Of a stretch of 34,821 nucleotides of DNA, positions 18,252 to 27,714 are shown in pieces (positions within the stretch are counted from its first letter, which is position 1; every line of letters starts with the position of its first letter). This DNA is from Prevotellaceae bacterium (GTDB lineage Bacteria; Bacteroidota; Bacteroidia; Bacteroidales; UBA932). Where the stretch lies: NCBI GenBank assembly GCA_031257315.1, contig JAIROW010000186.1, forward strand, positions 1-34,821, given 5' to 3'. A program made the position numbers and the translations under genes. The notes under the pieces were generated by a model, which had not been told where the DNA came from, searched no databases, and worked only from the letters and a program-made list of their open reading frames with translations.

Positions 18252-19016
18252 ATGGATTTAAAATTAAACAACCCCATAGTCGTTTTTGATATTGAAGCGA
18301 CAGGATTAAATATCTCTTTCGACCGAATTGTGGAAATTTCAATAATCAAGATTTTTCCTGGCGGCAAAGAAGAAACCAGAACGCGCCGTATAAATCCCGA
18401 AATTCCAATTCCCGTCGAAGCCTCTGCTATTCATGGAATTACGGACGACGATGTAAAAGACTGTCCTACTTTCAAACAGATTGCAAAAAGTCTGGCTGAA
18501 TTTATAAAAGACAGTGATTTAGCAGGTTATAACCTGTTCAAATTCGATATTCCACTGCTGGTCGAAGAATTTCTCAGAGCAGAAATAAGCATTGATTTTC
18601 GCAGAAAGAAAATTATTGACGTTCAAAATATTTTTCACAAAATGGAACAGCGCACCCTTGCCGCAGCATACAGATTTTACTGCAATAAAGCGCTCGAAAA
18701 TGCTCATAGCGCATACGCCGACGCAAAAGCAACCTACGAAATACTTCAAGCTCAACTGGACGTATATTCGGAGTTGAAAAATGAAGTGAAATTTCTTTCC
18801 GAATTTTCAACTTATACGAAAAATATTGACTATGCAGGCAGATTTATAATGCAGAACGGAGAACCGCTTTTTAATTTTGGAAAATATAAGGGGCAAAAAA
18901 TCAAGGATATACTGATAAAAGAACCTTCATATTACAACTGGATGATGAACGGCGATTTTACGCTGGATACAAAACGGGCGCTTACGGAAATCAGGTTAAG
19001 CATGATGTTAAAATGA
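18252..19016 (+). CDS. DNA polymerase III epsilon-like 3'-5' exonuclease
   Basis: PIVVFDIEATGLN, IHGITDDDV, AGYNLFKFDIPLL, AHSAYADAKATYEIL (DEDDh) and a C-terminal FGKYKGQKIKDI segment. Confidence 0.9.
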   Translation: MDLKLNNPIVVFDIEATGLNISFDRIVEISIIKIFPGGKEETRTRRINPEIPIPVEASAIHGITDDDVKDCPTFKQIAKSLAEFIKDSDLAGYNLFKFDIPLLVEEFLRAEISIDFRRKKIIDVQNIFHKMEQRTLAAAYRFYCNKALENAHSAYADAKATYEILQAQLDVYSELKNEVKFLSEFSTYTKNIDYAGRFIMQNGEPLFNFGKYKGQKIKDILIKEPSYYNWMMNGDFTLDTKRALTEIRLSMMLK

Positions 19017-19642
19017 TGATACTTGTTACGGCGGCGACAGATATGGAATTGCAGCATGTTTTGCAAAACAGCGGCGTGGTTTGCATGAATACGGGAATCG
19101 GAATGGTTTCCACAGCCTGCAAACTTGGACACGCCCCGCTCGAAAAATATGATATGATTTTAAATATTGGCATAGCAGGAAGTTTTTCGCCCGCGCTGGC
19201 AATCGGCGATACGGTTACGGTTTATTCCGAAACTTTCGGCGATTTTGGAATACTTTCGGAACAGGGATTTTCAACCTGTTTTGACGAAGGATTGCTTTCG
19301 CCCGATTTTTTCCCTTTTTCGCAGTGTGTGCTGACGTCGAAAAATGCCGGAACAGTTTCGGAAAAACTCTCTATCCCTCAGGTTAAAGGAGTTACAAACA
19401 ATACCGTATCTGGCGAAAAGAACAGGATAAAACTGATGTCCGACAAATTCAGCCCCGATATTGAGACAATGGAAAGCGCAGCCTTTTTTTATGTATGCTT
19501 GCAGCGTAACGTTAATTTCGCCTCAATTCGCGCAATATCAAATATGGTCGAACCCCGAAACAGAAAAAACTGGAATATTCCCTTAGCCGTAAAAAATCTG
19601 TCGGAAAAAGTCAACACATACATTGAAATGATATTAAAATGA
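19013..19642 (+). CDS. mqnB: Futalosine hydrolase-like nucleosidase
   Basis: ILVTAATDMELQ, GIGMVSTACKLG, NIGIAGSFSPALAIGDTVTVYSETFGDFG; PNP/UDP phosphorylase fold. Confidence 0.8.
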   Translation: MMILVTAATDMELQHVLQNSGVVCMNTGIGMVSTACKLGHAPLEKYDMILNIGIAGSFSPALAIGDTVTVYSETFGDFGILSEQGFSTCFDEGLLSPDFFPFSQCVLTSKNAGTVSEKLSIPQVKGVTNNTVSGEKNRIKLMSDKFSPDIETMESAAFFYVCLQRNVNFASIRAISNMVEPRNRKNWNIPLAVKNLSEKVNTYIEMILK

Positions 19643-20670
19643 TTGACAAAAAATATATAATTGACGCTTTTTCATATCTGGGCGAAGTTATGGCTTCATA
19701 TTGCAGAAACGGTAAAAACAGTGAGATTGAAAACGCCGTACAGCTTTCAATTTCAGCTAATTACTGGTTTACGGAGGAAAATATTCGCGTGGCTTTACAG
19801 TCGATTGCCGACAAAATGCTTGATTCGAGAAAATTAAATGACTGGTTGGAAAAATATTCAATAAACCTGTCGGACGTAAAAAAAATTGGACTTATAACTG
19901 CCGGAAATATTCCCGCCGTCGGTTTTCACGACTTGCTGTGTATTGTTGTTTCTGGAAATATTGCAACAGTCAAACCGTCGTCAAAAGACAAATTTTTGCT
20001 TAAAACGCTCTGCGATATTGTAACCGCCAAATTTCCGCTTTTAAAAGAATATATTGTTTTCGAGGATATTAACCTCGAAAATATTGACGCGCTTATTGCA
20101 ACGGGCAGCAACAATTCGGCAAGATATTTTTACGCCGAATATGGAAAAATCCATCTGCTGATTCGCAAAAACCGTTACAGTATGGCAGTTCTTGACGGTT
20201 TTGAAACAAAAGAAGAATTGGCTGCTTTAGGCGAAGATATTTTTCTTTATTTTGGACTCGGTTGCAGAAACGTTTCAAACATCTGTATTCCCGCCGGATA
20301 TGACTTTAATTTGTTGCTGAATGTCATAAACGGATACTCAAATGTAATGGAACATCAGGGATACATTGACTGTTTTCGCTATCAAAAAGCTGTTTCAACA
20401 GTTTTGGAAGAAACTTTTATTGCCGGCAATTCTTTAATTTTGCGAAAACGTCCTCTTTCGTATTCGTCGATTGCAGTTGTTAACTGTATGGAATATAACA
20501 GTATAGAAGACGTAAAACAGTTTATTGCAGACAATGCTGAAAAAATACAGTGCGTTGCAGGACACGTAAATATCGACGGCATTATAGCTTTCGGACAAAC
20601 TCAAAAACCCGGACTTGACGACTACGCCGACGGTATAGATACCGTTCAATTTTTGAATAATATAATTTGA
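19639..20670 (+). CDS. Acyl-CoA reductase (LuxC-like)
   Basis: GLITAGNIPAVGFHDLLCIVVSGNIATVKPSSKD, FGLGCRNVSNICIPAGYDF motifs. Confidence 0.8.
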   Translation: MIDKKYIIDAFSYLGEVMASYCRNGKNSEIENAVQLSISANYWFTEENIRVALQSIADKMLDSRKLNDWLEKYSINLSDVKKIGLITAGNIPAVGFHDLLCIVVSGNIATVKPSSKDKFLLKTLCDIVTAKFPLLKEYIVFEDINLENIDALIATGSNNSARYFYAEYGKIHLLIRKNRYSMAVLDGFETKEELAALGEDIFLYFGLGCRNVSNICIPAGYDFNLLLNVINGYSNVMEHQGYIDCFRYQKAVSTVLEETFIAGNSLILRKRPLSYSSIAVVNCMEYNSIEDVKQFIADNAEKIQCVAGHVNIDGIIAFGQTQKPGLDDYADGIDTVQFLNNII

Positions 20671-20742
20671 AAGCAGGAGAGCGATTAATAGCTCCCCGTA
20701 CTGAATGTCAGAAATTTTTTTGCATCAATAATTCTCTGTCCT

Positions 20743-20772
20743 TTGCAAATTGAATAATTATTTATAGCTTTG
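20743..20772 (+). promoter_or_regulatory. Predicted sigma-ABfr-like promoter for fabD
   Basis: TTG 20743-20745, N19, TAGCTTTG 20765-20772. Confidence 0.5.
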
Positions 20773-20837
20773 CGGGCAAAATTTCACAGGTTAACTGTTT
20801 GAAATAATATATGGTTTTAATAAAAAGAGACAGAAAA

Positions 20838-21719
20838 ATGAAGAAAGCATTTGTATTTCCCGGACAGGGAGCGCAGTTTCCCGGAATGGGAAAAGACCTT
20901 TACGGAACGCCGGAAGCCAAAACGTTGTTTGAAACGGCAAACGCGGTTCTGGGGTTCAGGATAACAGACGTGATGTTCGACGGTACGGCTGAGGATTTGA
21001 AACAGACTAAGGTTACGCAGCCCGCCGTTTTTATACATTCGGTAATTCTTGCCAAAATTTACAGAAATTTTGCGCCCGACATGGTTGCCGGTCATTCGCT
21101 CGGCGAGTTTTCGGCGCTTGTCGCCGCCGGCGCAGTGAGTTTTGAAGACGGGCTGAAACTTGTGCTTGCAAGAGCAACTGCAATGCAGAAAGCCTGCGAA
21201 CTGCAACCTTCGACTATGGCTGCAATTCTTGGCGCCGACGATACAACGGTGGAACAGATATGCGCCGAAATTGAAGGAACGGTTGTTCCTGCAAATTATA
21301 ACTGCCCCGGACAGCTGGTAATTTCGGGAACTGTTCCCGCCGTAGAAGCCGCCTGCGAAAAACTTAAACAGGCTGGCGCAAAGAGAGCGATGCTGCTGCC
21401 GGTTAGCGGAGCTTTTCATTCGCCGCTGATGGAACCGGCAAGAAAAGAACTCGAAGCGGCAATTAACAGCGCCGTATTCAGCGCCCCGATATGTCCCGTT
21501 TTTCAGAACGTGGACGCACAGCCACATTCCGACCCTGAAACCATCAAGCAGAATCTTGTAAAACAATTGACCGCGCCGGTTCGATGGACGCAAACGGTGA
21601 ACAATATGATTGCCGACGGCGCAGACTGTTTTACGGAATTGGGACCGGGAAACGTTTTGCAGGGCTTGATAAAGAAAATAAACAAAAACATTGCGGCAGA
21701 AAGTCTGCAAACATTATAA
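20838..21719 (+). CDS. fabD: Malonyl-CoA:ACP transacylase
   Basis: KKAFVFPGQGAQFPGMGKDL, AGHSLGEFSALVAAGA, SGAFHSPLM motifs. Confidence 0.96.
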   Translation: MKKAFVFPGQGAQFPGMGKDLYGTPEAKTLFETANAVLGFRITDVMFDGTAEDLKQTKVTQPAVFIHSVILAKIYRNFAPDMVAGHSLGEFSALVAAGAVSFEDGLKLVLARATAMQKACELQPSTMAAILGADDTTVEQICAEIEGTVVPANYNCPGQLVISGTVPAVEAACEKLKQAGAKRAMLLPVSGAFHSPLMEPARKELEAAINSAVFSAPICPVFQNVDAQPHSDPETIKQNLVKQLTAPVRWTQTVNNMIADGADCFTELGPGNVLQGLIKKINKNIAAESLQTL

Positions 21720-21730
21720 TACAGGCAGTC

Positions 21731-22357
21731 ATGTCCAAATCAGTCTGTTTATTGCTTTTTGCAGTTTTTTCGACATGCTCATTCGCGCAGCATTACATCG
21801 GAGTAAAAGGCGCTCTGGGCTATTCCTCTATCTACGCAATTCCCGACTTTAAAAAACGGGATTTGCAGACGCTTAATTATGGACTGCTTTACCGTTACGA
21901 ACATGCCGGATACGCAGCCTTGCAGATAGAAACAAATTACATTAACAAAGGCTTCATCAGAGAAATTGATACAATTACGATGACGCCTGAAACGACTGAA
22001 AGAATAACCTCATTTGAACTTCCTGTAATGGCTCAGGGGTTTATCCGGCTGGGGATATTCCGTCCGTATTTGACAGGCGGAGTTACCGCAGGCTATATAT
22101 TGCAACGGAAAGTGCAGGAAAAAGGCAGAAAACAGACAGATTATGAATATGATGAATACGACCGCCGGTTTGAATACGGAATAGCCGGCGGCGGCGGTTT
22201 GGGAATAACAGTTTCGAGAGTTGAAATTCAGACGGAATTGCGATACAGTTTCAATTTCTCGTTTCTGCGCACTCCGGTTATCTTTGGACAGACAAACAAA
22301 TATCTTAATCCAACACAGTTTACAGTTTCAGTCTCACTGCTGTACAGGATAAATTAG
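21731..22357 (+). CDS. Outer-membrane beta-barrel (PorT-like) protein
   Basis: Start MSKSVCLLLFAVFSTCSFAQ; YIGVKGALGYSSIYA, ITVSRVEIQTELRYSFNFS, C-terminal VSLLYRIN. Confidence 0.6.
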   Translation: MSKSVCLLLFAVFSTCSFAQHYIGVKGALGYSSIYAIPDFKKRDLQTLNYGLLYRYEHAGYAALQIETNYINKGFIREIDTITMTPETTERITSFELPVMAQGFIRLGIFRPYLTGGVTAGYILQRKVQEKGRKQTDYEYDEYDRRFEYGIAGGGGLGITVSRVEIQTELRYSFNFSFLRTPVIFGQTNKYLNPTQFTVSVSLLYRIN

Positions 22358-22573
22358 GACAATGAAGTTGATAATTGACAATTATTACAGATATGAATTG
22401 ACAACCCCAAAGGAAGCAAGGATAAAGTCTTGAATTGACTGAATGTTACTGCACAGAATAGGATAAGGGAGAGGTTATACTTATATACGGGCGTATTGTC
22501 CATGAGTAACAGACTGTTACGTTTCAGCATAACAACGGCTCAAAAAAAATGATTTCGATTTCAAAGCATTGAA

Positions 22574-23200
22574 TTACAGCACTCTTACAATCAACATTCC
22601 ATCGCGGACGGGGAGCATCAGGTTTTCCACTCTGCTGTCGGATTGAACAAAATCGTTAAATTCGGCAAGTTCGGCGGTATGTCTGTCGTTTGGTTTTATG
22701 TCGCTCAAAACTTTTCCCGACCATAAAACGTTGTCGGCTATGATGTAAGCTCCCTTTTTAACTTTTGTCATTACAAGACTGTAATATGCGGAATATTCTC
22801 TCTTGTCTCCGTCGATAAATACAAGGTCGAACATGTTTTGCATCTGTGGAATAATTTGCAGGGCGTCGCCGGTGTATATTTTTATTTTGTTGGCGACTGA
22901 CGATTTTTCGATAAATTTTTCTGCAATATGGCGCAATTCGTCGTTTTTGTCGATTGTGTGCAGAATACCGCCCTGTTTCAGTCCTTTTGCCAAACATATT
23001 GCCGAATATCCTGTATATGTGCCTATTTCAAGAATACTTTCAGGAGAAATCATTCTGCTGATAAATTCAAGCAGTTTGCCCTGCAAGTGTCCCGACAACA
23101 TTCTTGGCTGCATTGCATGCAAATGCGTTGCGCGTGCAAGTTCATGTAAAACAGTATCTTCCGGCGAAGTGTGCATCAATACATATTTGTCAAAATCCAT
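22574..23200 (-). CDS. SAM-dependent O-methyltransferase (class I, COMT-like)
   Basis: ILEIGTYTGYSAICLAKGL, DLVFIDGDKREYSAYY, IADNVLWSGKV motifs. Confidence 0.9.
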   Translation of the reverse strand: MDFDKYVLMHTSPEDTVLHELARATHLHAMQPRMLSGHLQGKLLEFISRMISPESILEIGTYTGYSAICLAKGLKQGGILHTIDKNDELRHIAEKFIEKSSVANKIKIYTGDALQIIPQMQNMFDLVFIDGDKREYSAYYSLVMTKVKKGAYIIADNVLWSGKVLSDIKPNDRHTAELAEFNDFVQSDSRVENLMLPVRDGMLIVRVL

Positions 23201-23545
23201 AAAAATCCATTAAATTTTAGCGGGGACAAAAATAGATAATATTTTCGATAAAAAAATTTTTTCAGCGATTTTTCTATTTTTGACCTGCTGTTTTTGTTTG
23301 TAAGTTATTGATATAATATACTGAATTTTAAATAAAAATCTGTAAATACGTATATGGCTTTAAGTCAGTTTATAAGTAAAAATAATTTCAGTTAAATCTT
23401 GTAAAATATAACTGTTCAAGATGCTGTTTAATAAATCAGTTGAAAAATTTTTTCAGGAAAATACTGCGATGTTATTCAAAAATAAAAAATTATATTTATT
23501 TTTGAACAAAATATTAATGTATTATTTGTATAATTTTAAAATATT

Positions 23546-23965
23546 ATGAAACGTATAATATCTGTTACTCTGGACAACAAAGTGTTCATGATTGAAGAAG
23601 ACGCTTTTGCTTATTTGAAAAACGTTCTTGATTGTCAACCGGAAAAAGAAAAAGTAGAAAAACTTGTGAGCAAATGTTTTGAAAGCAGGTTGAACGGGCA
23701 AAAGCAAGTCGTTACATTGTTTGATGTAGTTGAAACGCTTAATCAGTTGAATATTCAAACGTCTTGCAACCAATCGACTAAAAGACTGTACAGGCTGCCT
23801 AATGATAAAATTATTGCAGGCGTGTGTTCCGGCGTTGGCGAGTATTTCAGCGTCGATCCTGTGGTTGTCAGAATTGCATTTTTGATGCTTGTACCGATAA
23901 TGTTTACCGGAATTTTTTCCTATCTGATTTGCTGGATTGTAATACCTCAAAAACCGGTATTGTAG
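23546..23965 (+). CDS. PspC-domain protein
   Basis: RLYRLPNDKIIAGVCSGVGEYFSVDPVVVRIAFLML...YLICWIVIP. Confidence 0.85.
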   Translation: MKRIISVTLDNKVFMIEEDAFAYLKNVLDCQPEKEKVEKLVSKCFESRLNGQKQVVTLFDVVETLNQLNIQTSCNQSTKRLYRLPNDKIIAGVCSGVGEYFSVDPVVVRIAFLMLVPIMFTGIFSYLICWIVIPQKPVL

Positions 23966-24013
23966 GCAATTGAATTTGAGTAAAATGAAATATAATTTTT
24001 GCAGAAAATATGA

Positions 24014-24159
24014 GGCTGTCCAAAATTTAGCGCACGGATAACACAGATTAAACATATTTTTACGGTTTAATTTATAATATACTGATTACAAACAGTTTAA
24101 AATCCATGTTAATCTGTAAAATCCGTATTATCAGTGTGCTAAAAGGCTTTTGGACAGCC
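24014..24159. repeat. ~146-bp inverted-repeat element between convergent genes
   Basis: GGCTGTCCAAAA (24014-24025) / TTTTGGACAGCC (24148-24159), arms continue imperfectly (TTTAGCGCACGGATAACACAGATT vs TTTAGCACACTGATAATACGGATT). Confidence 0.75.
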
Positions 24160-24191
24160 GGATACTGCAAATTTTCTTCGCAAAAAAGACT

Positions 24192-26462
24192 TTACATCGA
24201 AAACTTTAAACCTGTGAAAAACATTCGCGGAAATGCAGGTCCGTAAACGTATGCGGCGTCTTTTGTCTGTCCATAATCCATGTCTGACTGGAAGCTGTTG
24301 AATACGTTCTTAACTCCGACATTCCATTCCAGTTCAACGGCTTTACTCAAACGGAAAAGATGCGACAGTTTCATGCCTGCGTCGAAAAAATCGGGCGTTA
24401 CTTTTTCCATGTCAATACCGTTTCGTGTATGTTTCACAAGCATTGAACCTGTATAGTTTCCAAAAAATGATACATTCCAGCGATGCGACAGAGGCATGTT
24501 TGCAATAAAATATCCGTAGCTGTCGGGCGCCCGAAATATTTTTTTCTGCGGATTCAGTTTGTCAGACCACTGTTCGGGGCTGCGGTAGCGACTTTGCTGC
24601 AAAGTGTAGCCTAACTGGACGTCAATCAGACCGGACAGCGCAAAACGGGCTTCGGCGTTAACTCCTTTTACCGATGCGCCCGATGCGTTTCGTCGCGTAT
24701 AAATCAGGTTGCCATGCGAATCTTTGCCTGTTTTTTCGAGCGTAAAAACATCGTTTAATAATGTATAAAATGTTTCGGCAAGCAGGTTGCACTGAAACTG
24801 TCCGATGTTGAAATACCAGTCTGCCGACGCGCTAAGACTGTGAGAATACTCCGGTTTCAGGTCATTGCTCAGTTCAATCAGTCCAAGAGCGCCGCCAACG
24901 GCTTCGATGTGCAGGTCTTCGTTGTAGGCTTGCGGAGCGCGGTATCCGCTCGAATAGCTTGCGCGGAGATTCAGTTTATCGGTCGGATTGTAGCGGATTG
25001 TGCCGCGCGGGCTGAAAACAGCGCGTTTTACCAGATTATGTTTGTCTAAACGTGCGCCAATCAGCAGTCCGAACTGTCTGTTTTTCCATTCCGCTTGCAG
25101 AAAACCGCCTGCGACGGCGCTTGTCTGACGCAGATTGCGGTTGAGCGACGCAAAACGGTCGTTCAGTTTGTTATACGAATATTCCACTCCGCCGGTCAGT
25201 TCGGCAGGCATAAACAGCAGATGGTTTGACGAAAACGTGTACTGAGCGCCCGAAACAAAAGTAGCGTCGGTTGTATTGCCGTAATTGTCAGTGTTTTGCT
25301 GTGCAGCGAAATAGCTGTTGCGATTTATGCCCTGCGCCGATGCGTATATCGAAGCGCGATGTTTGCTGTCTCTGGTAAAAAAGTCGAATTTCAACCCGCC
25401 GCCATTGATACTGTGATTTAAATATTCTGCAATATCGGCTTTGTGTGGAGGATTGTCGAAACTGTTGCCACCGCGCCGTATCTCGCCAATATTGTGATAC
25501 TCGGCAGTCAGTTTTGAATACAGTCCAGTGCGGTAATATCCCTTAAAACCGACAGTTGATGAATTTATTTTAGGAATATCGGAAAAACCGTCGCCGTTAT
25601 AATCGTATGGACTTCGGTCTTTCAACATTCCGAAAACGTAAATTCCGGCTTTATGGTCGTCGGAAACAAACGAGCCGTTGACAGCGGTATTTATGTCCGT
25701 CGTTCCGTTGCCAAACACGTTGGTAGTGTTCGACAGCGCGAGCGAATTGTGCAAAGGTTCTTTGGTAATGATATTTACCACGCCGCCGATGGCGTTTGAG
25801 CCGAACAGCGCCGAACCGCCGCCGCGCACTACTTCTATTCGCTCAATCATGGCTACCGGAAGTTGTTCCAGCCCGTAAACGGCTGCAAGAGAACTGAATA
25901 TAGGACGGCTATCGACAAGAACCTGCGAATACTGTCCTTCGAGACCGTTGATGCGCAGTTGAGTAGTTCCGCAGTTGCCGCAGTTGTTTTCGACTCTCAG
26001 TCCGGGCTGAAAACACATTGTTTCCGAGAGATTGTTACTCGAAACGGCTTCGAACATTTTTTTCGACATCACATTGACAATAATGCCTGATTCCTGTTTT
26101 CTGCTTTCGTTGCGGGTTGCCGAAACAACTATTTCGTCAAGCGACAGACTTTCTTCTTCAAGTTCGAAATTGATTTCGAGAGTTTTATTTGCTTCTATGC
26201 TTATCTGTTTTTCAACGGTTTTGTATCCGATAAATGAAGCTGACAGTTTAAATTGACCAATCGGCAGGTCTTTTAAAAAGTAATGACCGGTTGCATCGGT
26301 TGTAATACCGACTGTTGTACCTTTCAGAGCAACGGTTACGTATGGCAAATGTTCGCCCGTTTTTGCATCGACGACATGTCCGTTGACGTTGGCGTCGCGC
26401 TGGGCAACGCCTGTAATTGTGGAGAATAAAAACATTATTCCCGAATATATAATTAATTTCAT
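24192..26462 (-). CDS. TonB-dependent outer-membrane receptor with carboxypeptidase-like N-terminal domain
   Basis: GHVVDAKTGEHLPYVTVALKGTTVGITTDATGHY, plug RINGLEGQYSQVLVDSRPIFSS, VNIITKEPL, C-terminal FTGLKFSM. Confidence 0.94.
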   Translation of the reverse strand: MKLIIYSGIMFLFSTITGVAQRDANVNGHVVDAKTGEHLPYVTVALKGTTVGITTDATGHYFLKDLPIGQFKLSASFIGYKTVEKQISIEANKTLEINFELEEESLSLDEIVVSATRNESRKQESGIIVNVMSKKMFEAVSSNNLSETMCFQPGLRVENNCGNCGTTQLRINGLEGQYSQVLVDSRPIFSSLAAVYGLEQLPVAMIERIEVVRGGGSALFGSNAIGGVVNIITKEPLHNSLALSNTTNVFGNGTTDINTAVNGSFVSDDHKAGIYVFGMLKDRSPYDYNGDGFSDIPKINSSTVGFKGYYRTGLYSKLTAEYHNIGEIRRGGNSFDNPPHKADIAEYLNHSINGGGLKFDFFTRDSKHRASIYASAQGINRNSYFAAQQNTDNYGNTTDATFVSGAQYTFSSNHLLFMPAELTGGVEYSYNKLNDRFASLNRNLRQTSAVAGGFLQAEWKNRQFGLLIGARLDKHNLVKRAVFSPRGTIRYNPTDKLNLRASYSSGYRAPQAYNEDLHIEAVGGALGLIELSNDLKPEYSHSLSASADWYFNIGQFQCNLLAETFYTLLNDVFTLEKTGKDSHGNLIYTRRNASGASVKGVNAEARFALSGLIDVQLGYTLQQSRYRSPEQWSDKLNPQKKIFRAPDSYGYFIANMPLSHRWNVSFFGNYTGSMLVKHTRNGIDMEKVTPDFFDAGMKLSHLFRLSKAVELEWNVGVKNVFNSFQSDMDYGQTKDAAYVYGPAFPRMFFTGLKFSM

Positions 26463-26480
26463 TTATAAATAATAATTTTG

Positions 26481-26511
26481 TCGGGTAATATATTCTTTTT
26501 TACTTACCCGA
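26481..26511 (-). promoter_or_regulatory. Inverted repeat in the leader of the TonB receptor
   Basis: TCGGGTAA-N15-TTACCCGA, ends about 20 nt upstream of the receptor ATG. Confidence 0.45.
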
Positions 26512-26631
26512 TGGTTAAACAATATGATAAAAATAACTAATAAAATATAATAACTAATAATAATAATAATACATACAATGCTGGAATTTACCGGCATTGA
26601 ACGGACTGATTAACTGTCCGACGTATATTGT

Positions 26632-26985
26632 TTAACGTATGGGAGGCGCTCGGAGGCTGAACGAAAACAGTTCATCAACGTTTCTGAAACCGTTGAACGG
26701 ACTGTTTCCGATAAATTTTTTCTCTTGCAGAAAACATGCAAAAAATATCGCCATAATGCTTGATGCAAGCAAATACGACAAAAGTTTGATGGTCTGAAAC
26801 TGTGCGGAAGAATGTCCGTGTTCAGGATTGTCGGGCGTTCCGCAGTAAAAATGCGAGTGTGTTATCGTTTGCCCGTTTACGATATGCGTATGTACAAAAA
26901 AGGTGATGTTTATTGTATAGGCTGTAAAAATTGCCATCAAAAACATCGACAGTACCTGTTTCTTTATACCAATATCATTTCTCAT
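26632..26985 (-). CDS. Small His-rich membrane-anchored protein of unknown function
   Basis: 117 aa; FVHTHIVNGQTITHSHFYCGTPDNPEHGHSSAQ between hydrophobic segments; same strand, upstream of the TonB receptor. Confidence 0.6.
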   Translation of the reverse strand: MRNDIGIKKQVLSMFLMAIFTAYTINITFFVHTHIVNGQTITHSHFYCGTPDNPEHGHSSAQFQTIKLLSYLLASSIMAIFFACFLQEKKFIGNSPFNGFRNVDELFSFSLRAPPIR

Positions 26986-27092
26986 ATCGTCGGCAAAGGT
27001 AATGCTGTTTTTGGATTATTCCAAATTTACTGGAAAAACTTACAGACTTACAGTATTTTCATAATCGCAGGTCAACGGTTTGTGTGGAAATC

Positions 27093-27147
27093 GAGGCTGT
27101 CTAAAAGGCACGCATACGACGCAAATTATACGGTTTTTTACGAATAT
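27093..27147. repeat. Diverged half copy of the 24014 element
   Basis: GAGGCTGTCTAAAAGGCACGCATACGACGCAAATTATACGG vs GAGGCTGTCCAAAATTTAGCGCACGGATAACACAGATTAAAC. Confidence 0.4.
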
Positions 27148-27378
27148 ACCCTGTAAAATATCCCTTAACTCTGAAAATGCGGTGCGTCTCTGCAAGAACA
27201 GGTTGTTATTTCAAAACACTTGTTTTCAAAACATTAGCATACAAAATATTTCAAAAATGGTTTGCAGCAATCATAAATCGCTTGTTTTCAATCATTAATA
27301 AAAAATTTACAAAAAACTGTGATGCGCTAAAATAATTTTATTACCTTTGTATTTTGGTTTTTTAAATACGTTATTAAG

Positions 27379-27714
27379 ATGGAGCCTGAAACAGACCGGA
27401 TTTATGATATTGGAGAAGTTGCCGAAATTGTTGGCGTTGATGTTTCAACTATCAGATATTGGACTAACGAGGCGGAAAATTATAAAATAGTTTCCCCGAT
27501 TAGAAACGCCAAGGGCAACCGTCGATTTACCATGTATGACAAGGATACGTTTAAAATCATGTATAATCTTGTAAAAGAGAGAAGATACACCGTACAGGGA
27601 GCGTTACAGAGAATACGCGACAACAGAGATGAGGAAATCCGAAATGCCGAAGTTGTCGAAAAATTACAGAAAATAAAATCATTATTATTGGAAGTTAAAA
27701 CAAAAATAGAATGA
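27379..27714 (+). CDS. MerR-family transcriptional regulator
   Basis: YDIGEVAEIVGVDVSTIRYWTNEAE...GNRRFTMYDKDTFKIMYNLVKERRYTVQGA. Confidence 0.9.
   Translation: MEPETDRIYDIGEVAEIVGVDVSTIRYWTNEAENYKIVSPIRNAKGNRRFTMYDKDTFKIMYNLVKERRYTVQGALQRIRDNRDEEIRNAEVVEKLQKIKSLLLEVKTKIE

Noticed and set aside
20817-21710. 297-aa ORF on the minus strand
   Set aside because: Exactly antisense to fabD; Cys/Arg-rich composition without domain resemblance; shadow ORF.
23522-24055. 177-aa ORF on the minus strand
   Set aside because: Antisense to the PspC-domain gene, composition typical of a shadow ORF.
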